Shown in pieces: positions 48,112 to 57,527 of a stretch of DNA of 64,000 nucleotides. The notes beneath the pieces are model-generated. The model worked only from the letters and a program-made list of their open reading frames with translations, made no database searches and was not told the origin of the DNA. Source of the DNA: an uncultured Bacteroidales bacterium (GTDB lineage Bacteria > Bacteroidota > Bacteroidia > Bacteroidales > P3); the NCBI GenBank assembly GCA_947168515.1, contig CAMVMF010000004.1:1-64000 (forward strand), given 5' to 3'. The translations under genes were made by a program, and so were the position numbers. Every line of letters begins with the position of its first letter. Position 1 is the first letter of the stretch.

Positions 48112-49938
48112 TTATTGCTGGAGCAGCACTCCGCTGACACACCAGTGGCTGAAGCTGCCAGCCTGTGGTTTACCCTGAGGAATGGCCACGGTAAGGGTAT
48201 GGTTGCCGCGCGACAGTTTGGGCAGGGTGAAATAGACAGGCTGTGTGGCGGTACCCGGACACCAACCGCTGCGGGAGAAGTCACTGCTGGACATTCCGTT
48301 CCAAAAGTTGCCACTGACGGGGTTCCACTCACGATAACGGCCGCAGTCGCTGCGCCAGGGGGTGTGGGTGAAAACGGGTTGGCCATCGATGAGTATGGTG
48401 TGGGTTTTGGGGTTGAACTCGTCGCCCCCATCCCATCCACCATGGCCTGTAGCAATATATCGGAGTCTGTATTGGGCGTTGGTGTCATAGATGCTGAAAG
48501 AAACTTTGATGCTATCGGTGTCGAACAGCTTTCCGTAGTTCTGTCCAGCCATCTCCAGCACGTTGCATGTGTTGAAAAGTGGACGCGGTTGGCTGTTGGA
48601 GGGTTCAGGCAGTGTAGGGTCAGAGTCGCCAGGATAGGACTTGATATCGAGGGTGACAGTGTGACCGCCTTTGTCATAGTTGCCAATCCAAATGCCAATC
48701 CACACTTCGCCCTGTAGCAGTTGTGCCAGGTCAGTCACCTCCTGCTTATAGTATGCTTCATCTTCCCAGTCAAGGCCGTCTATCTGTACACGGTCGTTGA
48801 ACTGGCCCACACCAAAGGGGGTGAAGAAACGCATGAGCTCTACAGGTGGCTCATAAATGAAGGATGAGAGATAGTATTGATGCTGACGGCTGATGCCGGG
48901 CAGAAAACCCTGATAGCGCTCGCCGTCGCGTCCGATGAAGCAGGGCAGACTGTCGGGGTGGCTGTTGATGCCGTCGAAAAAGTTAGGCTTCAAATCCACA
49001 TACGCTTCTGGAATGACAAAAACCGACCCAGTGCGGTCGTAGGCATCACCGTTACTGCGTTGCCGCAATTCGAGGAAAGTTTGGTAGTGGAGAGGGAGCT
49101 GGGGCAGCCGAACACGTTTGAGAGCGAGCGTACCGCCTGCATAGTGCAACACACTGTCAAAGGGTGTGTTCTCGCGGTAGTTTCCTTCAATGTGGTCGTT
49201 CTTGCCGCACCAGCACAGCTGCACGCTGTCAAACACTCTTGTGGTGATAACCATGTGATTACGTTTGATGTCAGACAGTTGCCGCCAAGTGACGGGTATG
49301 GCATTGCTGCTGGGGTAGAATTTGCTGCTGTGCATCTTTTCTGTTTTGGCCAGCTGCATCTGGCATTGTCCATTACGCCAAAAACTCACCAGCAACCCTG
49401 GGAAACGTCCATAGTGGGGAAGAGGCGTGATGTCGCGCGGAGCCACGCCGCCACGACTGTTGTTACGGTTCCACCAAGTTTTAAACGGTTGCACGTAGAA
49501 TTCCATCTTGTTGCTGTTGATGGAGCAAGTGTAGCGAGTGAGACCATTCACTTGTGCAGTGTCGAATTTGATATCGGTGCGCCCAAATGGGGTGGCAGTA
49601 CGGTAACACTGACTCCTGTCGCTATCAAATATGGTGGTAATGGTGATGATGCTGTCTTCATCGACAAAGATATCATCAACCGAATAGCCCGGGATGTAAT
49701 TCCCTTTGGCATTGGCTGCGGGTTGGTACTCTCCGGGTAACGATTGGCCATCGGCTATAAGGTATTGGTCGAAACCGCCAATTTCTATTTGCACATATTG
49801 GGTATCGATTCTCTCACCGTAGTTGTACACCTCGTATATAAAGTGGTTGTCGGTGCGTGAGACCTTGACGGGTTTCACGTTCTGCGCCATACAGAGAGTG
49901 GTACCCAATAAAAGAAGGAAGAAGAATGTCTTTTTCAT
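48112..49938 (-). CDS. PNGase F-like (peptide-N-glycosidase F) secreted protein
   Basis: C-terminal ATGHGGWDGGDEFNPKTHTILIDG...WRSDCGRYREWNPVSGNFWNG...SRSGWCPG resembles Flavobacterium PNGase F; signal peptide. Confidence 0.8.
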   Translation of the reverse strand: MKKTFFFLLLLGTTLCMAQNVKPVKVSRTDNHFIYEVYNYGERIDTQYVQIEIGGFDQYLIADGQSLPGEYQPAANAKGNYIPGYSVDDIFVDEDSIITITTIFDSDRSQCYRTATPFGRTDIKFDTAQVNGLTRYTCSINSNKMEFYVQPFKTWWNRNNSRGGVAPRDITPLPHYGRFPGLLVSFWRNGQCQMQLAKTEKMHSSKFYPSSNAIPVTWRQLSDIKRNHMVITTRVFDSVQLCWCGKNDHIEGNYRENTPFDSVLHYAGGTLALKRVRLPQLPLHYQTFLELRQRSNGDAYDRTGSVFVIPEAYVDLKPNFFDGINSHPDSLPCFIGRDGERYQGFLPGISRQHQYYLSSFIYEPPVELMRFFTPFGVGQFNDRVQIDGLDWEDEAYYKQEVTDLAQLLQGEVWIGIWIGNYDKGGHTVTLDIKSYPGDSDPTLPEPSNSQPRPLFNTCNVLEMAGQNYGKLFDTDSIKVSFSIYDTNAQYRLRYIATGHGGWDGGDEFNPKTHTILIDGQPVFTHTPWRSDCGRYREWNPVSGNFWNGMSSSDFSRSGWCPGTATQPVYFTLPKLSRGNHTLTVAIPQGKPQAGSFSHWCVSGVLLQQ

Positions 49939-49959
49939 TTGTAATTGCTATAGAGAGTG

Positions 49960-51051
49960 TTATTTCTGGCTGCCAGTATCGGAGGACTCATTGCCCTCAT
50001 CGGGCAGGTCTATAACCTTGAAACGGGACTGCCGCTGATGCCAACGGTCGAGAGCCAACTGCCGCAGGTCGGCCACATCGTCTCTCTCGTCCATAATCTC
50101 TAATCCAACAATGGTTTCGATTATATCTTCAAGTGTAATGATGCCTTGGAAGCTGCCATATTCGTCTATCACACAGGCGATATGCCGTTTGTTGCTGAGC
50201 ATTGAATTCCATATTTCAGAAACAGGCAGTTTCTCGCCATACATGGCAATCTCGCGTTTGATGTCGCCGAGGGTGGTGTTGAATTTGTCTTCGGTGAGCA
50301 TCTCTAGGGCCTCGCTGCGGAGCACATAGCCGGTAATATACTCGTCGGAGTCGCTGTAAACAGGGATGCGCGAAAAGTGAGAGTAGGTCTTGTCGAGATA
50401 GAACTCCTTGAGGGTCATCTGCTCAGGTGCGATGGCGGCCACCGTGGTGGGAGTCATCACGTCTTCGGCCTTCACGTCGTCCAGCTTGATAACGTTCTGG
50501 ATGATTTTGTTCTCGTCTTCGTCAATGACCTCTTCGTCTTCGGCCATATCGGCCATGGCGGCCACTTCCTCACGGCTGACAGCTGTCTCATCCTCGTCGG
50601 TGGCAGCGATGCTTTTGCTGAGCTTCTCTACTACCCACACAATTGGGAAAAGGAGGGTAATGATGATATGCAATGTCCGTGCGGTGAAGCCCATAAGTTT
50701 CCTCCAATAGTTGGTTCCGATGGTCTTAGGAATGATTTCGGAGAACACCAGAATGAGGATGGTGGTAATGATGGACACCAATCCGAACCAACGGCTGCCA
50801 AAAACCGCTGTGGCTTGGGCACCTACCCCGGCAGCACCAATGGTGTTGGCAATGGTGTTGAGCGAGAGGATGGCCGCTATAGGGCGGGCGTTGTCGGTTT
50901 TGTATTTCTTGAACCGTTTGGCGGGCTTGTAGCCTTCGTCCTCTCGCATATTGACGAAGGACAGGGGAGTTGACATCAGCGTGGCTTCCAATATCGAGCA
51001 AATAAACGATATTGCCATAGCTGAGAAAAGGAATATGAACAAAAGTGCCAT
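49960..51051 (-). CDS. CNNM/CorC-type transporter with CBS domains
   Basis: N-terminal DUF21 TM domain; NVIKLDDVKAEDVMTPTTVAAI; CVIDEYGSFQGIITLEDIIETIVG. Confidence 0.88.
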   Translation of the reverse strand: MALLFIFLFSAMAISFICSILEATLMSTPLSFVNMREDEGYKPAKRFKKYKTDNARPIAAILSLNTIANTIGAAGVGAQATAVFGSRWFGLVSIITTILILVFSEIIPKTIGTNYWRKLMGFTARTLHIIITLLFPIVWVVEKLSKSIAATDEDETAVSREEVAAMADMAEDEEVIDEDENKIIQNVIKLDDVKAEDVMTPTTVAAIAPEQMTLKEFYLDKTYSHFSRIPVYSDSDEYITGYVLRSEALEMLTEDKFNTTLGDIKREIAMYGEKLPVSEIWNSMLSNKRHIACVIDEYGSFQGIITLEDIIETIVGLEIMDERDDVADLRQLALDRWHQRQSRFKVIDLPDEGNESSDTGSQK

Positions 51052-51056
51052 TATTT

Positions 51057-54000
51057 CTATTTTACATTTATTTCGTCAATCATCAGCCAGGCAGGCTGTC
51101 CTGCGGCCACATGCCACTTGGGCAGGGCTTTTTGGCTGCGGATGCGGATACGCAGATATTTTACATTGGGCGCCTCAGCGGAATGGAAGAGGCTCTGTTT
51201 CGGAAGGAAGGAACAATGCATGGCCACTCGGCGACTATCCTTTTGATAGTCGGAGATGGGATGGACAGATGTGAGAGGCTTCCACTCAGAAAAGGTACGG
51301 CCGTTCTTGGACCATTGGACTTCGACAGCATCTGGTTGCAGCACCCAGTCGTTGGCACTATGACAAAAACCGATAGAGACCTCTTCAAGTGTTGTGGGCT
51401 GACTCAGTCGGACATTCAAAAGAATGCTGTCACGTCCATTAAAACCGGTCCAGCCGTCCCCATAGTTGCCTGCTATGGCCAAACGGCCATCGTGCAATAC
51501 GGAAGGAAAGTCTTTACAGTATTGGTAACTTGGGTAATTGGCGGGCTGGGTGCTGTCGCCATAGGTAGTGACGCTGATGGAATCAACATAGTTCGTCGCA
51601 AGACTGGGCAATGGCATGGAAAAACTTCTTGGCTGGTCGAAATAGTAGCCACAATAATGCCAAAGGTTGACGCTATCGCTCTCCAAGGTAGGAACCATCA
51701 CTATGCGGAATCGCTGAATGCTGTCGCCACTAATACGGTAGGCCTTTCTCACACCCGGTCCGCATGTGGCAGTGCCGAGACCAGCCTGACGAGCGTCGAT
51801 ATTGACGATATAGTAGTCGGCCTTGGTAAGATCCTTCACACGGCGAGACGCTGTCATAGTGCTGTCATCATATTGGCGTATGCTGAAATTGATGCGGTTT
51901 TCATTGGCACTACAGAAATTAAGCCTCTTGTCGGCTACGGCAAAGGATGTCCAAAAGGCAGTGCGGTTGCCGCTTTCTTGAGGCACCACATGCATTTCGC
52001 CACAGACCTCATTGGGAGTGGTGGCATTATGACCTTGCCAAAGAGCCTCTTGTCGGTCTGGGTAAGTCTCATAAAAATTACCCCACCACTCCACTTCGTG
52101 GCAAGCACTGTCTATGCCCAGCTGGATACCTAGCCGCGGAAGGGTGCGGTAATTGCCACAGGGCTGTATGACAAAACTGAGTTGGAGGCGACCTTCGGCA
52201 TCAATGTCTATTATTTCGCGCATGGTCATACTACGTCCTTCAGGACTGGTGAGTTCTAGCAATAGGTTGGCCTGTACCATGTGGTCGGCTTCGCCTATCT
52301 GGGTGATTTGACAGTCGATGGGGGTGAACTCAAGCTGGTCCAATCCTTCCCAAGCACGGGCACCATATGGGTCGACGAGGTCGTTGAGGGTGGGCGGACG
52401 CCAGAAATGGGGGCGTATGGGGTGCTTAAGCAACTCCTGACCGTAGTATTGGTAATGGGTTATATAGCCATTGCGTGTGTCAACAGTCAGTGCGAAAAGA
52501 CCCTCGCGACTAACATTCAGGAGGTGGTTTGATTTGTGCAGTTGGCAGGAGAAACCTTCTATCGGTCCTTCCGGTATTGCGACAGAATCCACTGGCACCT
52601 CGATATTGGTTATTTCAAATTCGTTGTGGCTGTTCTCGTTGAAAGTCCATGTGATGTTGGAATCGTATGGGTCGTCAACTTCATAGCTGTCGCCAGTGAA
52701 ATTGAAACGAATGAAGAAGCGCTCCCCAGGTAAAGGGGTGATGTCGGGCATACGGAGACTCATACGGCAGCTTTTGCCAGCGGGAAGGTCCGGATGGAGA
52801 GTGTCGCTGTATATGCTGTCACGAAGGGACGAGTATATCCGGTATTTGCAGATGAAGTCATTGGCATCGCGGAAGTTGAAGTCATTGTGGAGGGTATAGT
52901 ATTGTTCGCCTGACTTAGTGGTTGTTTGGCTGACGTTGAGGTTCTGGTATACTTGCTGCACTTCACTAGCATGGGCGTGGGGGCGACGGTCGCTGGCCAC
53001 GATGCCGTTGGCACAGAAAGCATCGTCATCCCGGATGCCAGGCAGCGCACCAAGGTCACCGCCTACGGCATACCATGTCTGGCCAGAAGCCAGGGTATTG
53101 TTGATAGAATCGTTGAAAGGCACTATGCATTTAGCCCCAGCCATACGGCTGTCGGTGCTGGGGATAATAAAACTTTGGTCCACCCAATCCCACACAAAAC
53201 CACCTTGTAATTGAGGATATTTGCTGATGGTGTCCCAATACTCCTTTAACCCACCCATGCTATTTCCCATGGCATGACAATACTCCACCATAATGAAGGG
53301 GCGGCGACGGTTGTCTTGAAGATTTTCTTTGGGGTCACAATCGGTAGGTCGTTTGTCTGTACGTGGAAAATAATCCTCACGGCAGCGCCATTCACGGCAG
53401 TAGTCCGACAGGTAGTCTACACTGGAATACATTACTCCCACAATGTCGGTATTCCAGTCCATCACAGCGCGCTCATAAGTGACTGGGCGAGTGGTTTCAA
53501 CACTTTTAAGGTACTTGTATGAACGCTGGGTGGCAATGCCGTTGCCACATTCGTTACCGAGGGACCAAACGATTACCGAAGGATAGTTGCGGTCGCGGTA
53601 GTACATATTGTTCACGCGGTTGACCATGGGCTCTATCCACTCTTCCTTCTTTGCCAGACTATTTTCATCATAACCTTGTGCATGAGACTCTATATTAGCC
53701 TCATCCCAAATATACATGCCGTATCGGTCGCACAGTTCATACCAGTATTCATCGTCAGGATAGTGGCTAGTACGTACTGCATTGATGTTGAGATGTTTCA
53801 TGAGCATTATGTCAAACTCCATCTCTTCCCGACTGACATAGTGCGCCGTATATGGACTATGTTCGTGACGATTAGCACCTTTTATCGTGATGGGTACTCC
53901 GTTGATACAAAGCTGTCGTGTTGACATAAGTGTATCGCCTACACGATACTCTACCTCTTTGATGGCCACATTTCGAAAACCCACCTTACAGCCGAGGGTC

Positions 54001-55010
54001 TCTGTCACCGTGCCGCTGCCGTTCTTGAGACGCAGGATAAGGGTATAGAGATATGGCGTTTCTGCTGTCCAGGGATGGACGTTGCGCACACGGCAGGTTT
54101 GGCCATCGAAGTTGGCATACCAGTCGTTGGCATCAAGGTTTTTCTGTTCTTGTAGGACCTGATTGCCCTCACTGTCTAAAAGCTCTATCTCCATGCTCAT
54201 CTTTCCCGTGAGGGTGGCAGAAAGGTCTATGTTCAGGTCGAGGAGTCCGTCGCCATTGCGTTCGTTGATTCTCGAAACTACCTTGTAGTCGCTTATATAC
54301 AGACGCGGGGTGCTGTAGAGACACACGTCACGTTCGATGCCGCTGAGACGCCACATGTCCTGACACTCCAGATAGCTGCCATCGCTGAAACGTATGACTT
54401 TTACTGCCAGACGGTTTTGTCCGGGATGGACAAACTTCGTTATATCCCACTCTGCTGGAGTTTTGGAATCCTCGGAATAGCCGATTCGGGAGCCGTTAAT
54501 ATAGAGATACATGGCTGATTTTACAGCACCAAACTTGATAAATATATGGCGGCTGCGCCAACTCTCAGGCACTTGGAAGTCGTATACATAACATCCCGTG
54601 GGGTTGAATTCGCGGGGTGCATAGGGCGGATTGGAGGGAAATTCGTTGTGAATATTGGCGTATACGGGAATTCCGAAACCCTGTGTCTCGATATTGCCTG
54701 GTACGGCAATGTCCGCCCAGTTGGTAACATCATAGTCATTTTTGAAGAAATTGGGTGGGCATGCGGCGGGATCCTCTGCCATGAAAAATTTCCATGTACC
54801 ATTGAGGCTACGGTAATAAGGCGATTCGCGGTAACGGAGGTCGGCAATGGCAGTTTCGTCAGCATATGGGATTACATTCGTATGAGGTGCCTCTTTATTC
54901 AAACTGAACGTGTTTACGTCGTCCCATGCATCTTGCGCCACCACAGGTATGGGCATAGTAGCCAAAGTGAAGATTATGAGTATTATAATAAAACAATATT
55001 TCTGTTTCAT
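51057..55010 (-). CDS. GH2 beta-galactosidase with C-terminal carbohydrate-binding-like module
   Basis: VWSLGNECGNG acid/base and MVEYCHAMGNSMGGLKEYWD nucleophile regions; signal peptide; LacZ small domain. Confidence 0.92.
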   Translation of the reverse strand: MKQKYCFIIILIIFTLATMPIPVVAQDAWDDVNTFSLNKEAPHTNVIPYADETAIADLRYRESPYYRSLNGTWKFFMAEDPAACPPNFFKNDYDVTNWADIAVPGNIETQGFGIPVYANIHNEFPSNPPYAPREFNPTGCYVYDFQVPESWRSRHIFIKFGAVKSAMYLYINGSRIGYSEDSKTPAEWDITKFVHPGQNRLAVKVIRFSDGSYLECQDMWRLSGIERDVCLYSTPRLYISDYKVVSRINERNGDGLLDLNIDLSATLTGKMSMEIELLDSEGNQVLQEQKNLDANDWYANFDGQTCRVRNVHPWTAETPYLYTLILRLKNGSGTVTETLGCKVGFRNVAIKEVEYRVGDTLMSTRQLCINGVPITIKGANRHEHSPYTAHYVSREEMEFDIMLMKHLNINAVRTSHYPDDEYWYELCDRYGMYIWDEANIESHAQGYDENSLAKKEEWIEPMVNRVNNMYYRDRNYPSVIVWSLGNECGNGIATQRSYKYLKSVETTRPVTYERAVMDWNTDIVGVMYSSVDYLSDYCREWRCREDYFPRTDKRPTDCDPKENLQDNRRRPFIMVEYCHAMGNSMGGLKEYWDTISKYPQLQGGFVWDWVDQSFIIPSTDSRMAGAKCIVPFNDSINNTLASGQTWYAVGGDLGALPGIRDDDAFCANGIVASDRRPHAHASEVQQVYQNLNVSQTTTKSGEQYYTLHNDFNFRDANDFICKYRIYSSLRDSIYSDTLHPDLPAGKSCRMSLRMPDITPLPGERFFIRFNFTGDSYEVDDPYDSNITWTFNENSHNEFEITNIEVPVDSVAIPEGPIEGFSCQLHKSNHLLNVSREGLFALTVDTRNGYITHYQYYGQELLKHPIRPHFWRPPTLNDLVDPYGARAWEGLDQLEFTPIDCQITQIGEADHMVQANLLLELTSPEGRSMTMREIIDIDAEGRLQLSFVIQPCGNYRTLPRLGIQLGIDSACHEVEWWGNFYETYPDRQEALWQGHNATTPNEVCGEMHVVPQESGNRTAFWTSFAVADKRLNFCSANENRINFSIRQYDDSTMTASRRVKDLTKADYYIVNIDARQAGLGTATCGPGVRKAYRISGDSIQRFRIVMVPTLESDSVNLWHYCGYYFDQPRSFSMPLPSLATNYVDSISVTTYGDSTQPANYPSYQYCKDFPSVLHDGRLAIAGNYGDGWTGFNGRDSILLNVRLSQPTTLEEVSIGFCHSANDWVLQPDAVEVQWSKNGRTFSEWKPLTSVHPISDYQKDSRRVAMHCSFLPKQSLFHSAEAPNVKYLRIRIRSQKALPKWHVAAGQPAWLMIDEINVK

Positions 55011-55161
55011 GCGTATAAATAAAATGCAAAGATACTAAAAATAATTGAGATACTAGAATTATGGTTGGTGAATTCTGAATTATAAACCAGAGGGCCATCC
55101 AACCAATAATCCCGGACCCAGATTGACAAATCAGGCACCTCTCCTCCTTAGCAGAATCTTT

Positions 55162-55195
55162 TTTGTACCGATTCCAATTTTTCTTTGTATTTTTG
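55162..55195 (+). promoter_or_regulatory. Bacteroidota promoter for rsgA
   Basis: TTTG (55162-55165), 22-nt spacer, TATTTTTG (55188-55195). Confidence 0.5.
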
Positions 55196-55254
55196 CAAAT
55201 TGAATCGGCTCCGCGACAATTGTTCATAGGAACCTGATGCTTAATACTTACGCG

Positions 55255-56235
55255 ATGGTTGGACTGGTCATACGAACCACTGGCAGCTGGTACAAGGTGC
55301 TGCCCAAAGGTGCTGCCCAATGTGCTCTCGACCCCGATTGGGAGCACGCGCTGGTGGACTGCCGCTTGCGCGGCAACTATCGCCTGCGCGGCAATAAGCA
55401 GACTAACCCTGTGGCTGTGGGCGACGAGGTGGAGTATGAACTGCAGGAAGACCGTACAGGCGTTATCAGTGAAGTGTGCGACCGTCGTAACTATATTGTG
55501 CGCAAAGCCACCAAACTCAGCAAGCAAACCCATGTCATTGCCTCCAACCTCGACCGCCTCTGCATCGTGGCCACCCTCGGCTTCCCCCGCACCTCCACAG
55601 GCTTCATCGACCGCCTGCTGGTAACCGCCGAAGCCTACCATATCCCCGCCTGCATCATCTTCAACAAGTCCGACCTCTATGACGACTCCCTCTGGGAGAT
55701 ACACAACGAACTAAAGAACATTTACCAAGCCGCTGGCTATCCGGTCTTGGCCGTCAGTGCCCTCAAAGGCGACGGCATCGAGACTGTGCGCCAAATGATT
55801 GCCGGGCAAACGGTGCTCTTCAGTGGCCACTCGGGCGTGGGCAAGTCGGCCTTGCTGGGTGCCATCGCCCCGGGACTCGACCTCCGCGTGGGCGAGGTCA
55901 GCGAGTGGAGCCTCAAAGGCAAGCACACCACCACCTTTGCCGAGATGTTCCCCATTCTCCTCCCTGGCACTACTGACGGCCAACCCACCTTCCTCATCGA
56001 CACCCCCGGCATCAAGGAGTTCGGCATGGTAGACTTTTCTCCCGAAGAGCTTTCCCATTTCTTTCCCGAAATGCGTCGCGTACTTCACGACTGCCATTTT
56101 GCCAACTGCACCCACCGACACGAACCTCACTGCGCCGTTAAACAGGCCGTTGACGAAGGACTCATTAGCACTGAACGCTACAACAACTACCTCGGCATCT
56201 ACGACCAGATAGAAAACGGCAACGAGACATGGTAG
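55255..56235 (+). CDS. rsgA: Ribosome small subunit-dependent GTPase A
   Basis: Circularly permuted GTPase: FNKSDLYD then GHSGVGKSALLGAI; zinc motif CHFANCTHRHEPHC. Confidence 0.93.
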   Translation: MVGLVIRTTGSWYKVLPKGAAQCALDPDWEHALVDCRLRGNYRLRGNKQTNPVAVGDEVEYELQEDRTGVISEVCDRRNYIVRKATKLSKQTHVIASNLDRLCIVATLGFPRTSTGFIDRLLVTAEAYHIPACIIFNKSDLYDDSLWEIHNELKNIYQAAGYPVLAVSALKGDGIETVRQMIAGQTVLFSGHSGVGKSALLGAIAPGLDLRVGEVSEWSLKGKHTTTFAEMFPILLPGTTDGQPTFLIDTPGIKEFGMVDFSPEELSHFFPEMRRVLHDCHFANCTHRHEPHCAVKQAVDEGLISTERYNNYLGIYDQIENGNETW

Positions 56236-56367
56236 TTAGTGAGTCATCCTATATTTTTGTGGCGGGTGGAGACAGCGTATGGTGTTCCAACGTATCACAC
56301 TCTCAATGTTTGCCATTTTTTACTTTCACTTAGTTGATGGTTCTATCGGTTTTTATATAAACAAAAG

Positions 56368-56395
56368 AACGATGGCCCTACCGACCATCGTTTTG
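56368..56395 (+). terminator. Intrinsic terminator downstream of rsgA
   Basis: 8-bp stem AACGATGG/CCATCGTT followed by TTTTG. Confidence 0.75.
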
Positions 56396-56766
56396 TACCC
56401 CCTGGGGGAACACAACAAGCAATGAATTTCAGTATGTTATAAAATATTTGGGAAAAATATGGGAAAGAACTTGAAAAAACAATGTAAAATTTCCACCCTT
56501 TCTATGGCTGATTTTTCCCCTTTTCGTGGTGCAAAGATACGGACATTTTCCGACATGGCAAAAACTTTTTTTCCGCAGTCCTCCACGATCCGTCTCCGCT
56601 TTCCGCTCCCCACCGATGCCGGAGAATGAAAAAAAACTGCGTTCATTGTGTCAAATTCTCGATGGTACGGAGTGCGGTGCCAATAATCCAGGCAGTCGCA
56701 AAAGAATAGCCCGCCAAGATGAGCAGGGGCAGGCTTTCAACAAAGACGAAAAGGAAAGGATGCAGG

Positions 56767-57318
56767 TCAATATGAATGATAGAGCCAATTGAGGTTTGAG
56801 TAGTACACGCCTTTTCGGGTGTGCCATTGTCCGAGTTTCACCACCATGTCACCACGCATAAAGATGAACCGAGACGAGCCACGCTGACTCTCTACATACC
56901 GCCACAAACGTTCTTTGTCCTCGTCCAGCAGGTCGGTGCGTTTGCCGTCCACGATGTCGTGGTACATCGGCAGGAAACGCTCACGGAAGAATATCTCGCT
57001 GTCGGTCATATCATCGTGGGAGGGGATAGGCAGAACGCCATTGTGGGCGAACCAAATGCCTGTTGCTGGGTCGTGGAACGGATGACAGTTCTCTTCGGTG
57101 ACGGAGCCGTGGGTGGCGAGCCGGAAGTGGATTATACACGCAGCGTCCTTGTGTCGCCTTTTGATGGCTTGCAGGAAACAGGAGAGGTCGAGTGTCTTGC
57201 AGTGGTTCCCGTCTGCGTCTGCAAATCCCATGCCGTGGGGGTTGGCTCTGTGAATGGCTTTGAGTGTATTAATGGGGGGTGTCTTAATGCCCGATGGAAT
57301 GTAAAGTATGCAGCACAT
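56767..57318 (-). CDS. Class-II glutamine amidotransferase-like (Ntn hydrolase) protein
   Basis: Start re-called so that Cys is residue 2 (MCCILYIPSG); RANPHGMGFADADG, IHFRLATHGSVTEENCHPF, WFAHNGVLP. Confidence 0.8.
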   Translation of the reverse strand: MCCILYIPSGIKTPPINTLKAIHRANPHGMGFADADGNHCKTLDLSCFLQAIKRRHKDAACIIHFRLATHGSVTEENCHPFHDPATGIWFAHNGVLPIPSHDDMTDSEIFFRERFLPMYHDIVDGKRTDLLDEDKERLWRYVESQRGSSRFIFMRGDMVVKLGQWHTRKGVYYSNLNWLYHSY

Positions 57319-57343
57319 ATCTCTGTTTTTTTGTGGGTTTGTG

Positions 57344-57430
57344 TTATTGTCCGATAATGGCTCGGATGATTTCTTCAAGGGTCGTGCAGTCGGTCAAGTC
57401 TGCGGTGATGATGGCAATTGCTTTTTCCAT
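57344..57430 (-). CDS. Possible 28-aa small protein MEKAIAIITADLTDCTTLEEIIRAIIGQ
   Basis: Short ORF filling the GATase-amidoligase gap; no homology assessed. Confidence 0.3.
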   Translation of the reverse strand: MEKAIAIITADLTDCTTLEEIIRAIIGQ

Positions 57431-57527
57431 TGTGGTGTGTTTTTGTCTTGGGGTGTCTTGTATGGTTCTTTTGGCTTTTCACTGTCGGTTGTGGGTTGGT
57501 GTCCTTGCTGAGCCGATGCAGCCCCGA

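Noticed and set aside
48112-49938. GGDEF diguanylate cyclase motif
   Set aside because: The string GGDEF occurs inside the PNGase F-like segment GGWDGGDEFNPKTHT; the surrounding fold is unrelated to GGDEF domains.
56645-56790. Minus-strand hydrophobic ORF (HPFLFVFVESLPLLILAGYSFATAWIIGTALRTIENLTQ)
   Set aside because: Plausible TM segment overlapping the GATase 3' end, but no in-frame start codon found; not called.
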